Origin: Cymbidium sinense | Taxonomy: Eukaryota; Streptophyta; Magnoliopsida; Asparagales; Orchidaceae | DNA length: 64,000 bases | NCBI GenBank assembly: GCA_021442155.1 | Contig: CM038228.1 | Span: 85,204,114 to 85,268,113 of the forward strand | Reading direction: 5' to 3' | Shown here: piece after piece, positions 53,060 to 64,000 of the stretch | Layout of the letters: each line of letters starts with the position of its first letter | Position numbering within the stretch: the first letter of the stretch is position 1 | Position numbers and translations under genes: made by a program | Notes under the pieces: model-generated | Told to the model about the DNA's origin: nothing | Database searches by the model: none | What the model saw: the letters and a program-made list of their open reading frames with translations, nothing else

Positions 53060-53900
53060 TTTAATTATTTTCAAGGACAAGTTGATTAAAATGGTCCTTC
53101 CAAGAGAAACATTCGCCCAAATCCGTGGATTTGGCATGAAGAAATGAGCAAGGTTTTTCTTTAATCATTTTCCGGGATTGATAGCCCACATTCTAGGGGA
53201 TGCTTCCATCTAGCTATTAAAAATTTCTTTAATTGGCTCTAGAAGAATGTGAAGTTCTGCTCCGAAGTAATTCCACCATCTAAAGAACCATGCCGGAGGA
53301 TCTTTGTTAATAATTTCTTTGTCCATGATGAACATCCAGGAATGCTTCTTCTTCTCATTGATAAGGAAGAATTCTTTCATCATGGCCCGACATAACACAA
53401 TTCACGCCAACTCAGACAGGATTAGTGGGAGATAAAAAATATTTTTTCTTGGAGTTAAACCCCATTCACTTTGATGAATAATTTTATGTATAACGATTTG
53501 CTATACATAATAGTATGGTTCGTTTGATCATTTAACATGATTAAATTCAACACACCTTATTGTGAATTTTTCAATTTTTCTCAAGAGAAAGGTTGTTCCC
53601 AAATATCTTTCAAATAAAGTCCACTGATTATTTATCAATAACGGGATTTCAATAATATTCTATTTTATATCTTTAAGAAAGTAAAGATCCCGACATCTTT
53701 GAGGATGTAGCCTCTTTGTTGACCTTTTCAACCGTAGTTGAAGAGGATGTACCATATGATAAATCTTAAGGTCATCCAATTATCGAGCCGATCTTTTCTG
53801 CGGCCTCACCACATCCTCCGCTAAAATAAGAACCTCCTAGAGTGGTCATTCTTCCATGCCACCGATCGTCCTCGCAAGAATTCTCTGTTAGAAAATCGTG
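53060..53900 (-). pseudogene. 3' conserved region of the pararetroviral element (inverted-arm copy 1)
   Basis: The minus strand after RNase H keeps a readable stretch (53398-53210), rich in aromatic residues with paired tryptophans. I place it with the C-terminal region seen in other endogenous caulimovirid copies, by position and general likeness. Its function is not known to me. The same region occurs inverted at 58985-59757. Frameshifts interrupt it. Confidence 0.55.
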
Positions 53901-53989
53901 AAGAAAGAATTTTCATTACCTTTAATGAATTCTATGTCAAATCAAGACGAGAGTTGTGGATCGCCATGATAAAAATTTGTTTTAAAACT

Positions 53990-55420
53990 AAATTTTAACA
54001 TCTTGTTCAATGATGTATTTGATCAAGAACAATCAACACGTAAAGAGAAAATGCCGATTGAGTAAGTCATCTAGAATTTTGAGATGCACTTAAATATTGA
54101 TTTCTTTTGATAATGTAATACTTTTCGAGTAGATTCCATCTACAAAACAACTAATTCTTCTTTAGAATTTTTTCACGCTAAGGATACCTCCGTACCAGAG
54201 GCATCGGCCAACAATTTTGAAACTATCTGGTCCGCAAGATTAAGACAAGGAAGATTTTGACTTTCTTTAATTTTGCATAACGAGTATCGCATCATGGTGA
54301 TTCTTTTAATCCAAAGAGTGGAGTCGATCGGTAAGATTATGATAAATCGCCTACATACTAAGAGCTCCCAAGAATCTCGCAACCCATTTTTATCTAAAAA
54401 TAATATTTGGAATTTGTTAATAAATTCAATACTTCTATTAATTGAATAATAGAAGCATTAGAGATATTATGACTAAAAATCTTATTTCATTGAAATAATT
54501 TTATTTAGTTCGTAAATAACTAATCCATTTTAAAATTAACCATTTAAATGTTTTAAATGATCAAGGTTAATCAATATGAACACTGTAACATCATCAATAT
54601 AAACTACATATATTTAAAATAGTTAAATATATTATTCATAATAAAACTTGGGTGCATTTTTCACCAATGGCATTACGCTCCATTCAGAATGACCAAAAGG
54701 AACTGCAGTTAGCAAAGAATCAATCCTTGATTCTGACCGCCAATATTCGCATTTTAAATCAAATTTTGAAAAGATTTTGCATTATGCAATCTATTTAATA
54801 AATCCCTCTTATCGGGAATAGATATCCGATCCATTTTAAAACTTTATTAATGGCTTGTAATTAATTACAAGTCACGCCTTTCCTCTTTCTTTTCCGCCAA
54901 TTCACATAACATAATACCAAGAAAGGATTGCCAATTATTCCTTTCTTTAATAAATCGAATCTCTCCTTTGCATAAAGCAAGAGTGCTCGCTCATTCGACA
55001 AGGATGAGCTTTAGTGAATGTCCCGCTCATTGAAATCATCATGTATGGGAGATCCACTACATGCACTTTTCTTTCCCGTAAAGCACTGTTATCACCACGC
55101 ACTTCCTTATGGAATTCATGGAGACAATAAGATTTTTCTTGATTTTTGGGAAGAAATTTGTTGTTTAATAGCTAAAGTAGAAATTTCTTCAGAATAATCG
55201 AGCATGTAACTTATTTTTAAGTCTATTCATCTCATTTATGATGATTTCTTTAGATTGGTGATAAACCTGAATGTGATTTCTTTATTCCAAAGAAAACCAG
55301 ATCGTATCATCAATTCTGAAAAGCATTTTGAGTAAAATGGAGTTCCCAAAATAATGTGGTTAAATTTTAACAAGAATAAAGGCATTTGAATACAAACATC
55401 ATCTTGACATAGAATCAATG
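53990..55420 (-). pseudogene. Protease, reverse transcriptase and RNase H remnants of the pararetroviral element
   Basis: Going down the minus strand: an aspartic-protease-like C-terminal segment (55418-55236, an ILGTPF-type loop); a reverse transcriptase palm fragment (about 55020-54620) with a recognisable PFG turn near 54690; an RNase H start with an aspartate-alanine-serine motif (about 54200); and a later RNase H aspartate region (about 54030). Sequence style is caulimovirid rather than Gypsy. The frame changes repeatedly and the polymerase active-site loop was not found, so it is inactive. Confidence 0.75.
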
Positions 55421-56391
55421 ATAATTTGTATTGAATTTGTAAAGATTCCCCATCACGCTTTTGGGATGTCGGTTTTTTTCAAAATATTTAAGGAATAATT
55501 CCTTCAATACAATTAAATCGCTCCACCACAACTATAAAGTAAATTTGGTAAAATAAATTTTTTATTTATAATTAATTTAATGGAAATATACCATTTATAT
55601 ATTGCCTTTGAATATTTTGTAAGAAACCGATTCTTGACAAGAATCGCCTTCTATGTTATCAAAGCATCTGATTTATATTTCAAGATCCATAAGACGCCCA
55701 TTTATTTGTTCTTTCAACTTTTGTTGAACTCAATTTTCGCGCTTTTACTGATTTAAGATGATAAAGAAGAAGATGATGGACTCTTCTCTTCTTAAAAGCT
55801 TCGAAAGGAGTATATGGGTGCCTTATACTTCAATTTTTCTAATTTATCTTTCTTCTTAAGATTAAGAAGTTCTATAATTTTATCACGGGTTGAAGTATCT
55901 TCAACTCAGGCTAAAGTTTAATTAGTTGCTGGAGTAAAAGGACACATATTAATAATATTTTTATAATAATTCGGTGATTTGCAATGCAGATTTATCGAAT
56001 GATGATGAGGATGAAGAAATATAGTCTTCTTCTTCGATTCCTTTCGATGCGTAAGATGTAATCATAATCTTCATAAGGGTTTGTCTTAACCCTTCATCAA
56101 AGTTCATCCAACTTCTTCGACACTAGACCGTTACGTAATGACTGCACAAACATTTATAGATTTTATTTCTCTCTTTGGTTTTGAGGGGACTAGAGTGCTT
56201 GACTTATGTGAATTTTTCACATTTTTTATGACGCGGATTTTTATGCTAGAAAACCAATCTTTTAGTTTCCCCTTTGAAGAGAAAGGACGCACTGAGGATC
56301 ACATTGAATTGTTCACGTAATTCTCCAAGCCGCTTTGCCAATTCTCTCTTTTCATCTAATCTTTTAATTTAAGATCAGAACAAATAGTTAA

Positions 56392-57592
56392 TCATATTTT
56401 AATACAGGCATTAATGAGATTTCTATATGTGAGTGTTTCATATGGAATGGCTCCATCATAATTGCGAAGAGAAGCCTTAACCTTTTCAGAAAAAAGGTTA
56501 GGGAGACCTTCAATGAATTTTTGCTTCCAATGAAGGCTATTCGCATCATAAAATGTCATAACACGAGCTAGGAATATATCTTTATACCGACGAAAATGGG
56601 TTAAGGATGGACACCTTAATTTTTGGAGTACGGATCTAGTTTTTTCTCCTTGATCTCCAACAGATCCAACAAAATGATCTACAATCATTTGAATAAGAGT
56701 GTAGACAACATTTTCATTTGGCTTTTGTTGTTCTTTAGGAAGATCTTTAGTGCTTAAGTCGATTTCACTAAGGAGATCTTCTCTTTGTTGAATAGTAAGA
56801 AAATTGTCCCACCATCCTTTCGTGAAAATCAAATTATGGCTCTAGTGACAATATGAGGTTTACGAAAAGCTTAAAACCTAGAATGAACGTAAGAACATAG
56901 CATTCTATGAAGAGTATGAATGACCTGATGCTCTGTCATACCATCAATATTCCATTCATAAAGGGAATTTCCATCATAGGAATTTCCAACGAAATTGATA
57001 TCCTCCTCAAATAATAAATCTGGAGGTGAAGGTTTTTTATAGTAGTGTTTATCCATAGTTTTCTTAGGATAAGAAATCTTCTGGACATCAAAAGAAGGAT
57101 GAGAATCCGTGAATTTTAAAAAAGAGTTTGAATTTTTCAATATTATCTTGATCGATTCTCTTGATGATTCAATAGAATCTTCATCCCATTTGGTATCTTC
57201 CGCTTCTACATACTTGTCTTTAAATTTAGAATCAAATTAATGTCTTCAAGAAGGTCCAAACTTAAGAGGAAGTTTAGGAGGTGGTCAATAAAAAAGGTCT
57301 AATAATAGAATTTGAACCTAGGGCTTTTTCAAGCTCTACTAGGACCCTTTGTTTAAGCATCAATTTTAGATTCTAAGCTAAAAAGATGTTCAACAATAAT
57401 TTGAAGTATACTATTACTATAATTAAGTTGTTTAATTATAGTAATAAATTCCTTTAGAATTTGTGGATCAGAACTAATTTTTTCGAAGGCCACTAATTCT
57501 AAAGTTTTATCATCCACCATTATTGCAACTAATGGAGGATAAGATGCTTCAATAATTTTTTCTTGCTCATTTTGCCATTTTTTGGTTGTCAA
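56392..57592 (-). pseudogene. Capsid/gag-like region of the pararetroviral element
   Basis: Three minus-strand frames (57592-57353, 57140-56871, 56832-56392) together resemble the capsid-like part of plant endogenous caulimovirid polyproteins: a leucine-rich coiled segment first, then a tryptophan-paired start and an L-rich RYKD / KFIEGLP-type core of about 146 residues. The last frame is the longest intact piece of the element. No CCHC zinc knuckle was seen in what remains. Confidence 0.65.
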
Positions 57593-57849
57593 ACTTGAGG
57601 ATTGAGAATAAGAATCGCAAAACCATGCTACGGAATAGCATTTGGCTTGACTATTTCTTCATTTTTTCAAAATATAAATCATTTATTTCGAGACGTTGGT
57701 CTAAAGAAGTAAAACTTATACCAAAAAGTTATCATTGGAAAGTATTCCTTCGTAACAACATCTCTAGTCTTAAACCTATTTTGTAGTTTCATTAAGACTA
57801 AAATTCATTTCGATGGAGTGGAGATTGATTTTCTCTCACCGGATGATAA

Positions 57850-58727
57850 ATATGATTTTGTTTAAGTCTCAATCGATGGTTCGTGAGTTTCAAACCATCC
57901 GACCGACTTTCCCGGTTTCGAGGGATAGAAACCCTGGAAAATGATGATCGACGAGGGTTGAATCGACTTCAACGCCGCCTTCCGAGCGATAATTTGATCG
58001 ATGTCTTGATTAATGGACGCCTTGATGTGACTGCAGATGTATATACATTCTAGAAATACCACCTCATTCCATTTAATCACTGTTAAGGAATACGAGATGC
58101 TGACATGATCGTCGTTTTCTACTGGTTGAAGCCTTTTGAACTCTAGGATTTAAAGTATTTAAAACTCGAAAATGAATTCTAAAAATTAAAGCAATAGTTT
58201 CAGAACCTGGGAGGAAATCATAACCATAAAGCTGTAAATGTAATTTTAAAGCTTCTAAAAGATTTATATCAGAAAGAGATAAACTCAGATTGGAAAAGGT
58301 GTTGAAGTAAACCGGGCCATGACAGAGGCTGGTTTCAACAACACTCATTAGGGATTGAGCCCGGAGGCATGGCCATCTCTAAAGTTAGCTAAAATAGATG
58401 CTTTAGTCCTTAAGAGTTAAAGGTTTAAATGCAATCAGATCATCCCTATATGAATATATTTGAAATCTCGCATAAGTTTATGCATCTTCAAAGGATAATA
58501 GATAAATGGTTTTGTCCATTTGATCTATAAGAATGGTTGTTCTCTACACACCAAGACTTTCCTTAAAATCAAAAGTTCCAAATCGATAAATGATAGTTTT
58601 ATCAATTTTGGGAGAGACCATCTATTAAGGTCTTCTTCATTCAAGGGAACTTTGTCATTTGAGTTCTTGATTAAATTATTATCTCTTCTAATCGAGATTA
58701 AAGTCACTCGTAAGAAGTGGAAGCCAT
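57850..58727 (-). pseudogene. Movement-protein-like region of the pararetroviral element
   Basis: A possible ATG at 58727 is followed by a stop within eight codons, and the reading resumes in another frame (58707-58525). The middle (58348-58073) has a conserved glycine/proline turn and a RIHFRV-type strand usual for the 30K-type caulimovirid movement protein. A last piece lies at 58080-57862. In a live virus this protein would open plasmodesmata; here frameshifts rule out a product. Confidence 0.65.
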
Positions 58728-58984
58728 AAAACCAGAGAGAAGATGAGAGAAAACTTCAAACTAATCACCACAAAAAGATAAAACAAACTAAGTAAAACCT
58801 CCACCGAGAATTATCCTAATCGCCAACAAAATGACTTACAACCCTATTGCTCACGCAACCCAAGATTTACATTTTGTAATTTAAGACAGATAAAGTCATG
58901 GGAGGAAAGAACAAAGTAAAGATTCATCCGAAGCATGGTGAAACGAAACAAAAAAATCTCTAACATCCTTCCCCTCCCTAGGGA

Positions 58985-59757
58985 ATTACCCCATCATGGA
59001 AAAGATCCGGTCAACTCAACAGTTGGCATGATCGACCTTAAGACTTATCTATATGGTACATCCTCTTCAACTATGGTTGAAAAGGGTCAAACTTCAAAAG
59101 AGGCTACACCATCCCTCAAAGATGTCAGAAGCGATCCTGTTACTTTCTTAAAAATAATATTAAAAATCAATCCCTCGATTATTCAATAAATAACTGGACT
59201 TTATTTGAAAGATATTTGGAAACAACCCTTTCCCATTTGAATCCAATCTCACCGGAGAAAATTATGAAAATTTTAACACAACTAAGTTGAATTTAATCAT
59301 GTTCATGATCAAACGAACATACTATTATGTATAACAAATGTATACATAAAATTATTCATCAAAGTGAATGGGGTTTAACTTCCAAGAAAAAATATTTTTT
59401 ATCTCCCACTAATCCACAATACGTGATTGTGAATTGTGTGTTATGTCCAGACATGATGAAAGCATTCTTCCTTATCAACGAGAAGAAGAAGCATTCTTGG
59501 ATGTTCATGGAGAAAGAAATTATTAACAAAGATCCTCGATAGCTTCTTCGATGGAATTACTTGTAACTTCACATTCTTCTGTGAGCCATTAAAGAAATTT
59601 TTAATATGAAACCTAACGCTGCTATCAATCCCAGAAAATAATTCAAGGATAAAACCTCGCTTTTCATCGACGCCAAATCCCTGATTTGAGTCGAATGTTT
59701 CTCTGGGAAGGACCCTTTAATCAACTTCCTTCAAAGACAATTCCAAATTAAATGGTG
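58985..59757 (+). repeat. Inverted-arm copy 2 of the pararetroviral 3' region
   Basis: The plus strand matches the reverse of about 53060-53815 over roughly 770 bp. Landmarks are tatggtacatcctcttcaac, ggactttatttgaaagatat and catcaaagtgaatggggttt. Small deletions separate the arms. It ends exactly where segment B of the NPC duplication begins. Confidence 0.85.
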
Positions 59758-59794
59758 AGTGGATCATTTCTCACTTATATAATTATACACCATG

Positions 59795-59801
<7 letters not shown>

Positions 59802-59871
<70 letters not shown>
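59802..59871. repeat. (TA)n microsatellite
   Basis: Occupies the position where copy A of the duplication has (CT)n. Confidence 0.95.
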
Positions 59872-59873
<2 letters not shown>

Positions 59874-59984
59874 TGCAAGACATGTTAAATAATCTTTATG
59901 TTTGTGAACAACATATATTCAACTCAATAAATTAATAGTCAATCACAAAACAAAATATTTTGCCGCATTTATATGACCACCGAG

Positions 59985-60172
59985 CCAAAAAAAAGGGGCG
60001 AACCAACATCAATTTTCAGGATGGGCAAATTCATATGTTATGACAAAAATAATGGGTAAAAAAAATGTTTAGGAGGGGCAAATGATTAATTTAATACCTT
60101 ATATAAGAGAAATTATCAAGTTTGGGGTGAGCAACTGCCCCCCCCTCAACCGTGCTTGCATCCGCCCCTACA
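59985..60172. repeat. Small repeat with ggggcgaacc / ggatccgccc-like ends, fuller in copy B
   Basis: Begins aaaaggggcgaaccaac and ends gcttgcatccgcccctac, resembling imperfect terminal inverted repeats. Copy A keeps only the right end (about 45165-45200). Probably a small dispersed element; class unknown. Confidence 0.4.
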
Positions 60173-60948
60173 AACAATACTTTAGCTCACTCAAACTCAG
60201 CTCGTTTTCACCCCTACTCTCATGGAACTCATGCAGCCAATGAAGTTCCATTATAACAATTTCACTAAACCTTACTCTTCCTCATCTAAAATTCAAGACC
60301 AGACTATGTGAGAAAACCTAGATTTAAATTGCCTGCTCATTTCCACTTTCTATGCATCTCTATCTACTCAAGAACACATTCGCAAGCCTATGGAATATAA
60401 CATTGGTTTGTTAGTCTTCCTTTGCCAAAGCTTCTACTCATATATCTGAGACTTGGAACTCTATATTACAAGAGCAAGCTCAATGTACTATAATGATTTG
60501 TTAAAAGCAAAATCATTGTAACTTGTATGGTTAAAAGAGACAAATAGAAGAATACTACAAAAGGATTTGTAACTAAAGGGAGAGAAAAAAAACTTTAAAC
60601 AATATGTGAAGAGATGATGTATCGAATGTGCTATGAATCATATGATTAGATACATTTCTAGATGATAAGAGGTTGTTTAGGATCACTTTTATTTTTTATA
60701 TTTTTATTTAATTTATTTTTATTTTGATTTAAAATAAAATATATTTGATGATAATAATTGTTTCTAAAGATATTCAAAACATCTAAAATTTATTTTTAAT
60801 ATAATATGAGTTTTTTAGTTTTAAATTGTTTTCTTTCAATCAAGGGTATATTTAAAATAAATTTTGATTTGTGTTTTTTTTTTTTTTTTTATGCTATGTT
60901 TAAAAACATGTTTATTTAACATGCTTTTGAAGGAGTCATATGGAAAGT

Positions 60949-61190
60949 GAGATCACTTTTATTTGTAATTTTTATTTTTTACTTTATTTTAGTTTGTTTA
61001 TATTTTGATTTGAAATGAAAGATTTTTTATAATGAAAGTTGCTTTCAAAATCATTCAAAATAATCAAAAATTATTTTAAATATTTCTAAAAATTAAATAT
61101 TAAAAAATATTTAAAAAAACATGAAACTAACATATTTTTAAAAATAACATAAAAATGAAATAAAAGACTAGAAATAAAATTGATCCCAAA
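60949..61190. repeat. AT-rich foldback element (family 2), copy in segment B
   Basis: Counterpart of 47062-47302 with a few substitutions. Confidence 0.5.
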
Positions 61191-61819
61191 CAATCTTTAA
61201 GTATTTTTATTTTTCAAAATTTTAAAAATAAATAATATTATTTTTAATAACATTCAAAATAATTTTTAAATAATTGAATATTTTTAAAATTAACTATCAC
61301 CATCAAATATATTTTATTTTAAAACAAAATATAGATAAAATAAAATTGATTCAAATAACTTCTAAGTGTTATAATATTCTAATTGTGTTTATCGCACTTG
61401 ATTACATCACAAAGTCACTTTAGCCTTAAAGTCGACTTAGATCTCGAATTCTTCAAATTAATCAAATATATCTCCAAGATCACTTAAAAGATAAAACTTT
61501 GTTTGCCTAATGAATTTTGCATGCTAAAGTCGTCACTCGTCGAGCTTATTTATAATTCGTTCAAATGAAAACATCAAGAGCAAGACTACTATTAGTGAGT
61601 TAGTGATTGCGCTCGAACATGAGTCATTGCATTCGACGCGACATTCCCAATCAACGAGTCACACAATTCAGTGCAACCAAACATACTTGATTATCAATTA
61701 AAAGAATTAACCAAGAAAATTTATCATTTTAAATTTGCATTCCATATGAAAATTATCATATTCATGAATGACTAATAGACAATCTAACTTATCTACCTCA
61801 ATAAAAACTTTATCTAGAG

Positions 61820-61858
<39 letters not shown>

Positions 61859-62851
61859 TTTAATTAGAGACATTTATGTATCATTAAAATTAGATCTAAA
61901 TCTATAATTAAAGAATCAAAGAATGAGCTCATAAATTAAATTAAGGATTTTATAGAACATTAATTTAAATAGATTCCTAAAAGCATATTCTATATATAGA
62001 TTTAGCTCTAATATTTTTCATAATATTTAACTATTATTTTTATAAAAGTATTTAATATTTATTTATAAAAAATATATAATATATTATCACGTTTTACCTG
62101 TACACATGTCAAAAAAAATCCCGTGACCTCCTAAGCTCCAAGCATGACAGGTCAGCTAACATCCCAGCTTTATATATTTTATTCCAGCTGTCGTTTTCCC
62201 CCAGGACGTAATAATAAAAAAAACATTTATAAAATTTGTTTTATTCTAATTTTCTTTGAAAATTAAAATAAAATAAAAGAGATTTTTAAAAAAATTATTT
62301 ATTTTTATCGATTTACACATACTTTATCAGAAATTAGATGGTTATAAGTTATATAAATAAAATAATATTTATATTTATAAAATTTTTAAAATAAATTTAA
62401 TATTAATTTTAATTAATAATTTAGACATAATTTTTTTTTAATAAAATAAGCATAGTCAGTGAAGGACTGCCTTTTTTTATTTATTATATTTTTTAAAAAA
62501 ATTAAGATAATTTTTATATTTTATGTTTATCAGTCATATGATGTTAGAATAGAACAAATTTGATATTATTAGAATTGTAATGAAATTTTTTATAACTTTT
62601 ATGTTCATCGAAATTTAAGATTATAATTTGATGAAAAAAAATTTTAAATATATATAAAAATTTATAATATCGAGCTAAAATTTCAGAGCAACGCCCGAGA
62701 ATTTTTCTCTACCTCCATTCCCTCCTCATTCCAGTATTCTCCTTCTAATTCTCTGAAATGCGAGAAAAATTGCTACTGATAAAACTGCTGGAGGAGCAAA
62801 CCAGTGTAAGCAGCGACTACCTAGCTTCAGCTCATACACCTGAAACCCTCC

Positions 62852-63866
62852 ATGGAAAACCCATCTTCTTCTCCCCATTACCACATCCTTCTCGTCCTCC
62901 TCCTCCTGGTCACGCCCACATTCCAGTCCCCCATCAAAACCGTCGTCATCCTCGTCCTCGAAAACCGCTCCTTCGACCACATGCTCGGCTACCTGAAACA
63001 ATCCCTCAACCCATCCATCAACGGCCTCACCGGCGCCGAATGCAATCCTCCCCTCCCAACGGCTCCTCCATCTGCGTCTCCAACGACGCTAGCTTGTCAA
63101 TCTGACTCGGCTCCTTCCAAGTTGTTATCCAAGTCTTTGGCCTCCACATTATCCTTCCATGTCCGGCTTGCTCAACAAGCCCTAACCATCTCCCCTCCTC
63201 GCTCTCACTGTCAATGCTTGATCTCAAACCCTCCCGTCTCCACCTCGCGGATTCGCTCTTCGACGCTGGTTCTCCTCCATCCCTGGCCCACCCAACCCAA
63301 CCGCTTGTTCCTCTACTCCGCCACATCCCACGGCGCCACATCCCACGACTTCTTCAACCTCCTCGCAGGCTACCCACAGAAGATCTTCGATTCCCTCCAC
63401 GAGAACTCCCAAGACTTCGCGATATACTTCTCGTCTCTGCCGACGACGCTGTTCTACCGAAGGATGAGAAGGCTCGGATACGCGAGCAAGTACCACTGGT
63501 TTTCGGCGTTCAGGGCGCACGCGAGGGCAGGGAAATTGGCTCAACTGAACGTGATAGAGCCGAGGTACTTCGATCTGGTGGGGGCGGAAGCGAACGACGA
63601 TCATCCGGCGCACGATGTGGGGAACGGGCAGAGATTGGTGAAAGAAGTGTACGAGATTCTGAGGGCGAGTCCGCAGTGGAATGAGAGCTTGCTGATTGTG
63701 AGTTATGACGAGCACGGAGGATTTTATGACCATGTGGAGACGCCGTATGCGGGGGTGCCGAATCCCGATGGGATCAGAGGGGCGGCGCCATTCTTCTTCG
63801 ACTTCGATAGGTTGGGGGTGAGGATTCCGACCATAATGGCTTCACCGTGGATTAAGAAGGGCACAG
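62852..63866 (+). pseudogene. Non-specific phospholipase C (NPC), exon 1, copy B, internally garbled
   Basis: The ATG at 62852 opens 340 codons, and the exon donor is at 63867 (gcacag then gtaatt). Residues 1-66 and the last 190 or so match copy A, including ENRSFDHMLGY, TQPNR, DDHPAHDV and YDEHGGFYDHV. It also keeps the RLGVRIPTIMASPWI segment that copy A loses. Between about 63047 and 63285, many short deletions, mostly of C and G, shift the frame back and forth, so roughly 80 residues are read out of frame or lost even though the frame stays open. The PNR motif survives but its preceding G is changed. The window ends in intron 1, so later exons may lie beyond. Either a damaged paralogue or a poorly resolved consensus. 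Confidence 0.85.
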
Positions 63867-64000
63867 GTAATTGACTGTATTTGACTTCTGCTATCCTTTA
63901 TCAAATAAAAAAAATTATGATTATATATTAATTATAAATTATGATATATTAATTATGAATTATTATATATTAATGTAATATTAATTAATATATATATATA
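63867..64000. other. Start of NPC copy B intron 1
   Basis: AT-rich sequence after the splice donor. It matches copy A for about 40 bp and then diverges into TA-rich DNA. Confidence 0.6.

Larger units (their letters stand above)
52345..58935 (-). mobile_element. Endogenous pararetrovirus (Caulimoviridae-like), decayed
   Basis: On the minus strand the order is movement protein-like (58727-57850), capsid-like (57592-56392), protease-like (about 55420-55236), reverse transcriptase (about 55080-54600), RNase H (54390-53990), a further conserved region (53900-53060) and a promoter-like block with a poly(A) signal (52640-52379). This is the gene order of an endogenous caulimovirid copy opened close to its pregenomic transcript region. 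No integrase is present, which argues against a Gypsy element. All coding blocks have frameshifts and stops; no infectious or functional unit is suggested. Such copies are widespread in plant genomes. I cannot assign a genus; the florendovirus group is a guess. Confidence 0.75.
59757..63915. repeat. Direct segmental duplication, copy B (NPC segment)
   Basis: Partner of 45047-50010. B has about 225 bp (59905-60130) that A lacks and misses about 1.1 kb that A has (the junction in B is near 60822). Confidence 0.9.

Overview
This window is nuclear DNA from a flowering plant. It has spliced protein genes with GT-AG introns, many plant-type transposons (Ty3/Gypsy LTR elements, hAT elements, LINE tails, small foldback elements), long (TA)n and (TAA)n microsatellites, and an old caulimovirus-like integrant. 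The GC-rich 5' exon of the phospholipase genes against very AT-rich surroundings leans towards a monocot, but the species cannot be named from the sequence. Nothing bacterial or organellar was seen.

Only two host gene families are supported. (1) An apparently intact phosphatidylserine synthase gene (PSS1 type, base exchange) lies on the minus strand: 12 coding exons between 11770 and 5912, a probable non-coding first exon near 12720, and 427 codons rebuilt exon by exon. Its introns hold LINE tails, a foldback element and a small hAT element. (2) Two copies of the first exon of a non-specific phospholipase C (NPC) gene, at 48912-49966 and 62852-63866, sit in directly repeated segments (about 45047-50010 and 59757-63915). 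Both copies are damaged relative to each other. The first has no recognisable downstream exons before other elements begin; the second runs off the window. Both families act on phospholipids, but I see no sign that their proximity is functional.

Layout. 1-450: LINE tail. 1322-3127: six-copy, about 311-bp tandem array with a foldback in every unit. 3128-5900: AT-rich with foldback elements. 5912-12850: PSS1 gene. 13179-14641: (TA)n and AT-rich DNA. 14642-21022: degenerate Tat-lineage Gypsy element, minus strand. 21023-24540: unassigned AT-rich DNA. 24543-26010: five-copy, about 290-bp tandem array. 28196-37805: LTR element without gag-pol, carrying two tandem arrays and a nested, decayed hAT transposon. 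38178-39072 and 43700-44770: solo-LTR-like pieces. 41105-41668: hAT MITE with perfect 8-bp target duplication, containing a tRNA-like SINE fragment. 45047-50010: NPC segment A. 50030-52340: 2.3 kb of TA-like low-complexity DNA. 52345-58935: endogenous pararetrovirus, minus strand, with its promoter-like region. 58985-59757: inverted second copy of its 3' part. 59757-63915: NPC segment B.

The most unusual parts are the pararetroviral locus (promoter-like block plus inverted arm, lying exactly between the duplicated NPC segments), the tandem array built on a foldback element, and local bursts of C/G-losing indels between otherwise near-identical repeats, which may be biological decay or consensus error.
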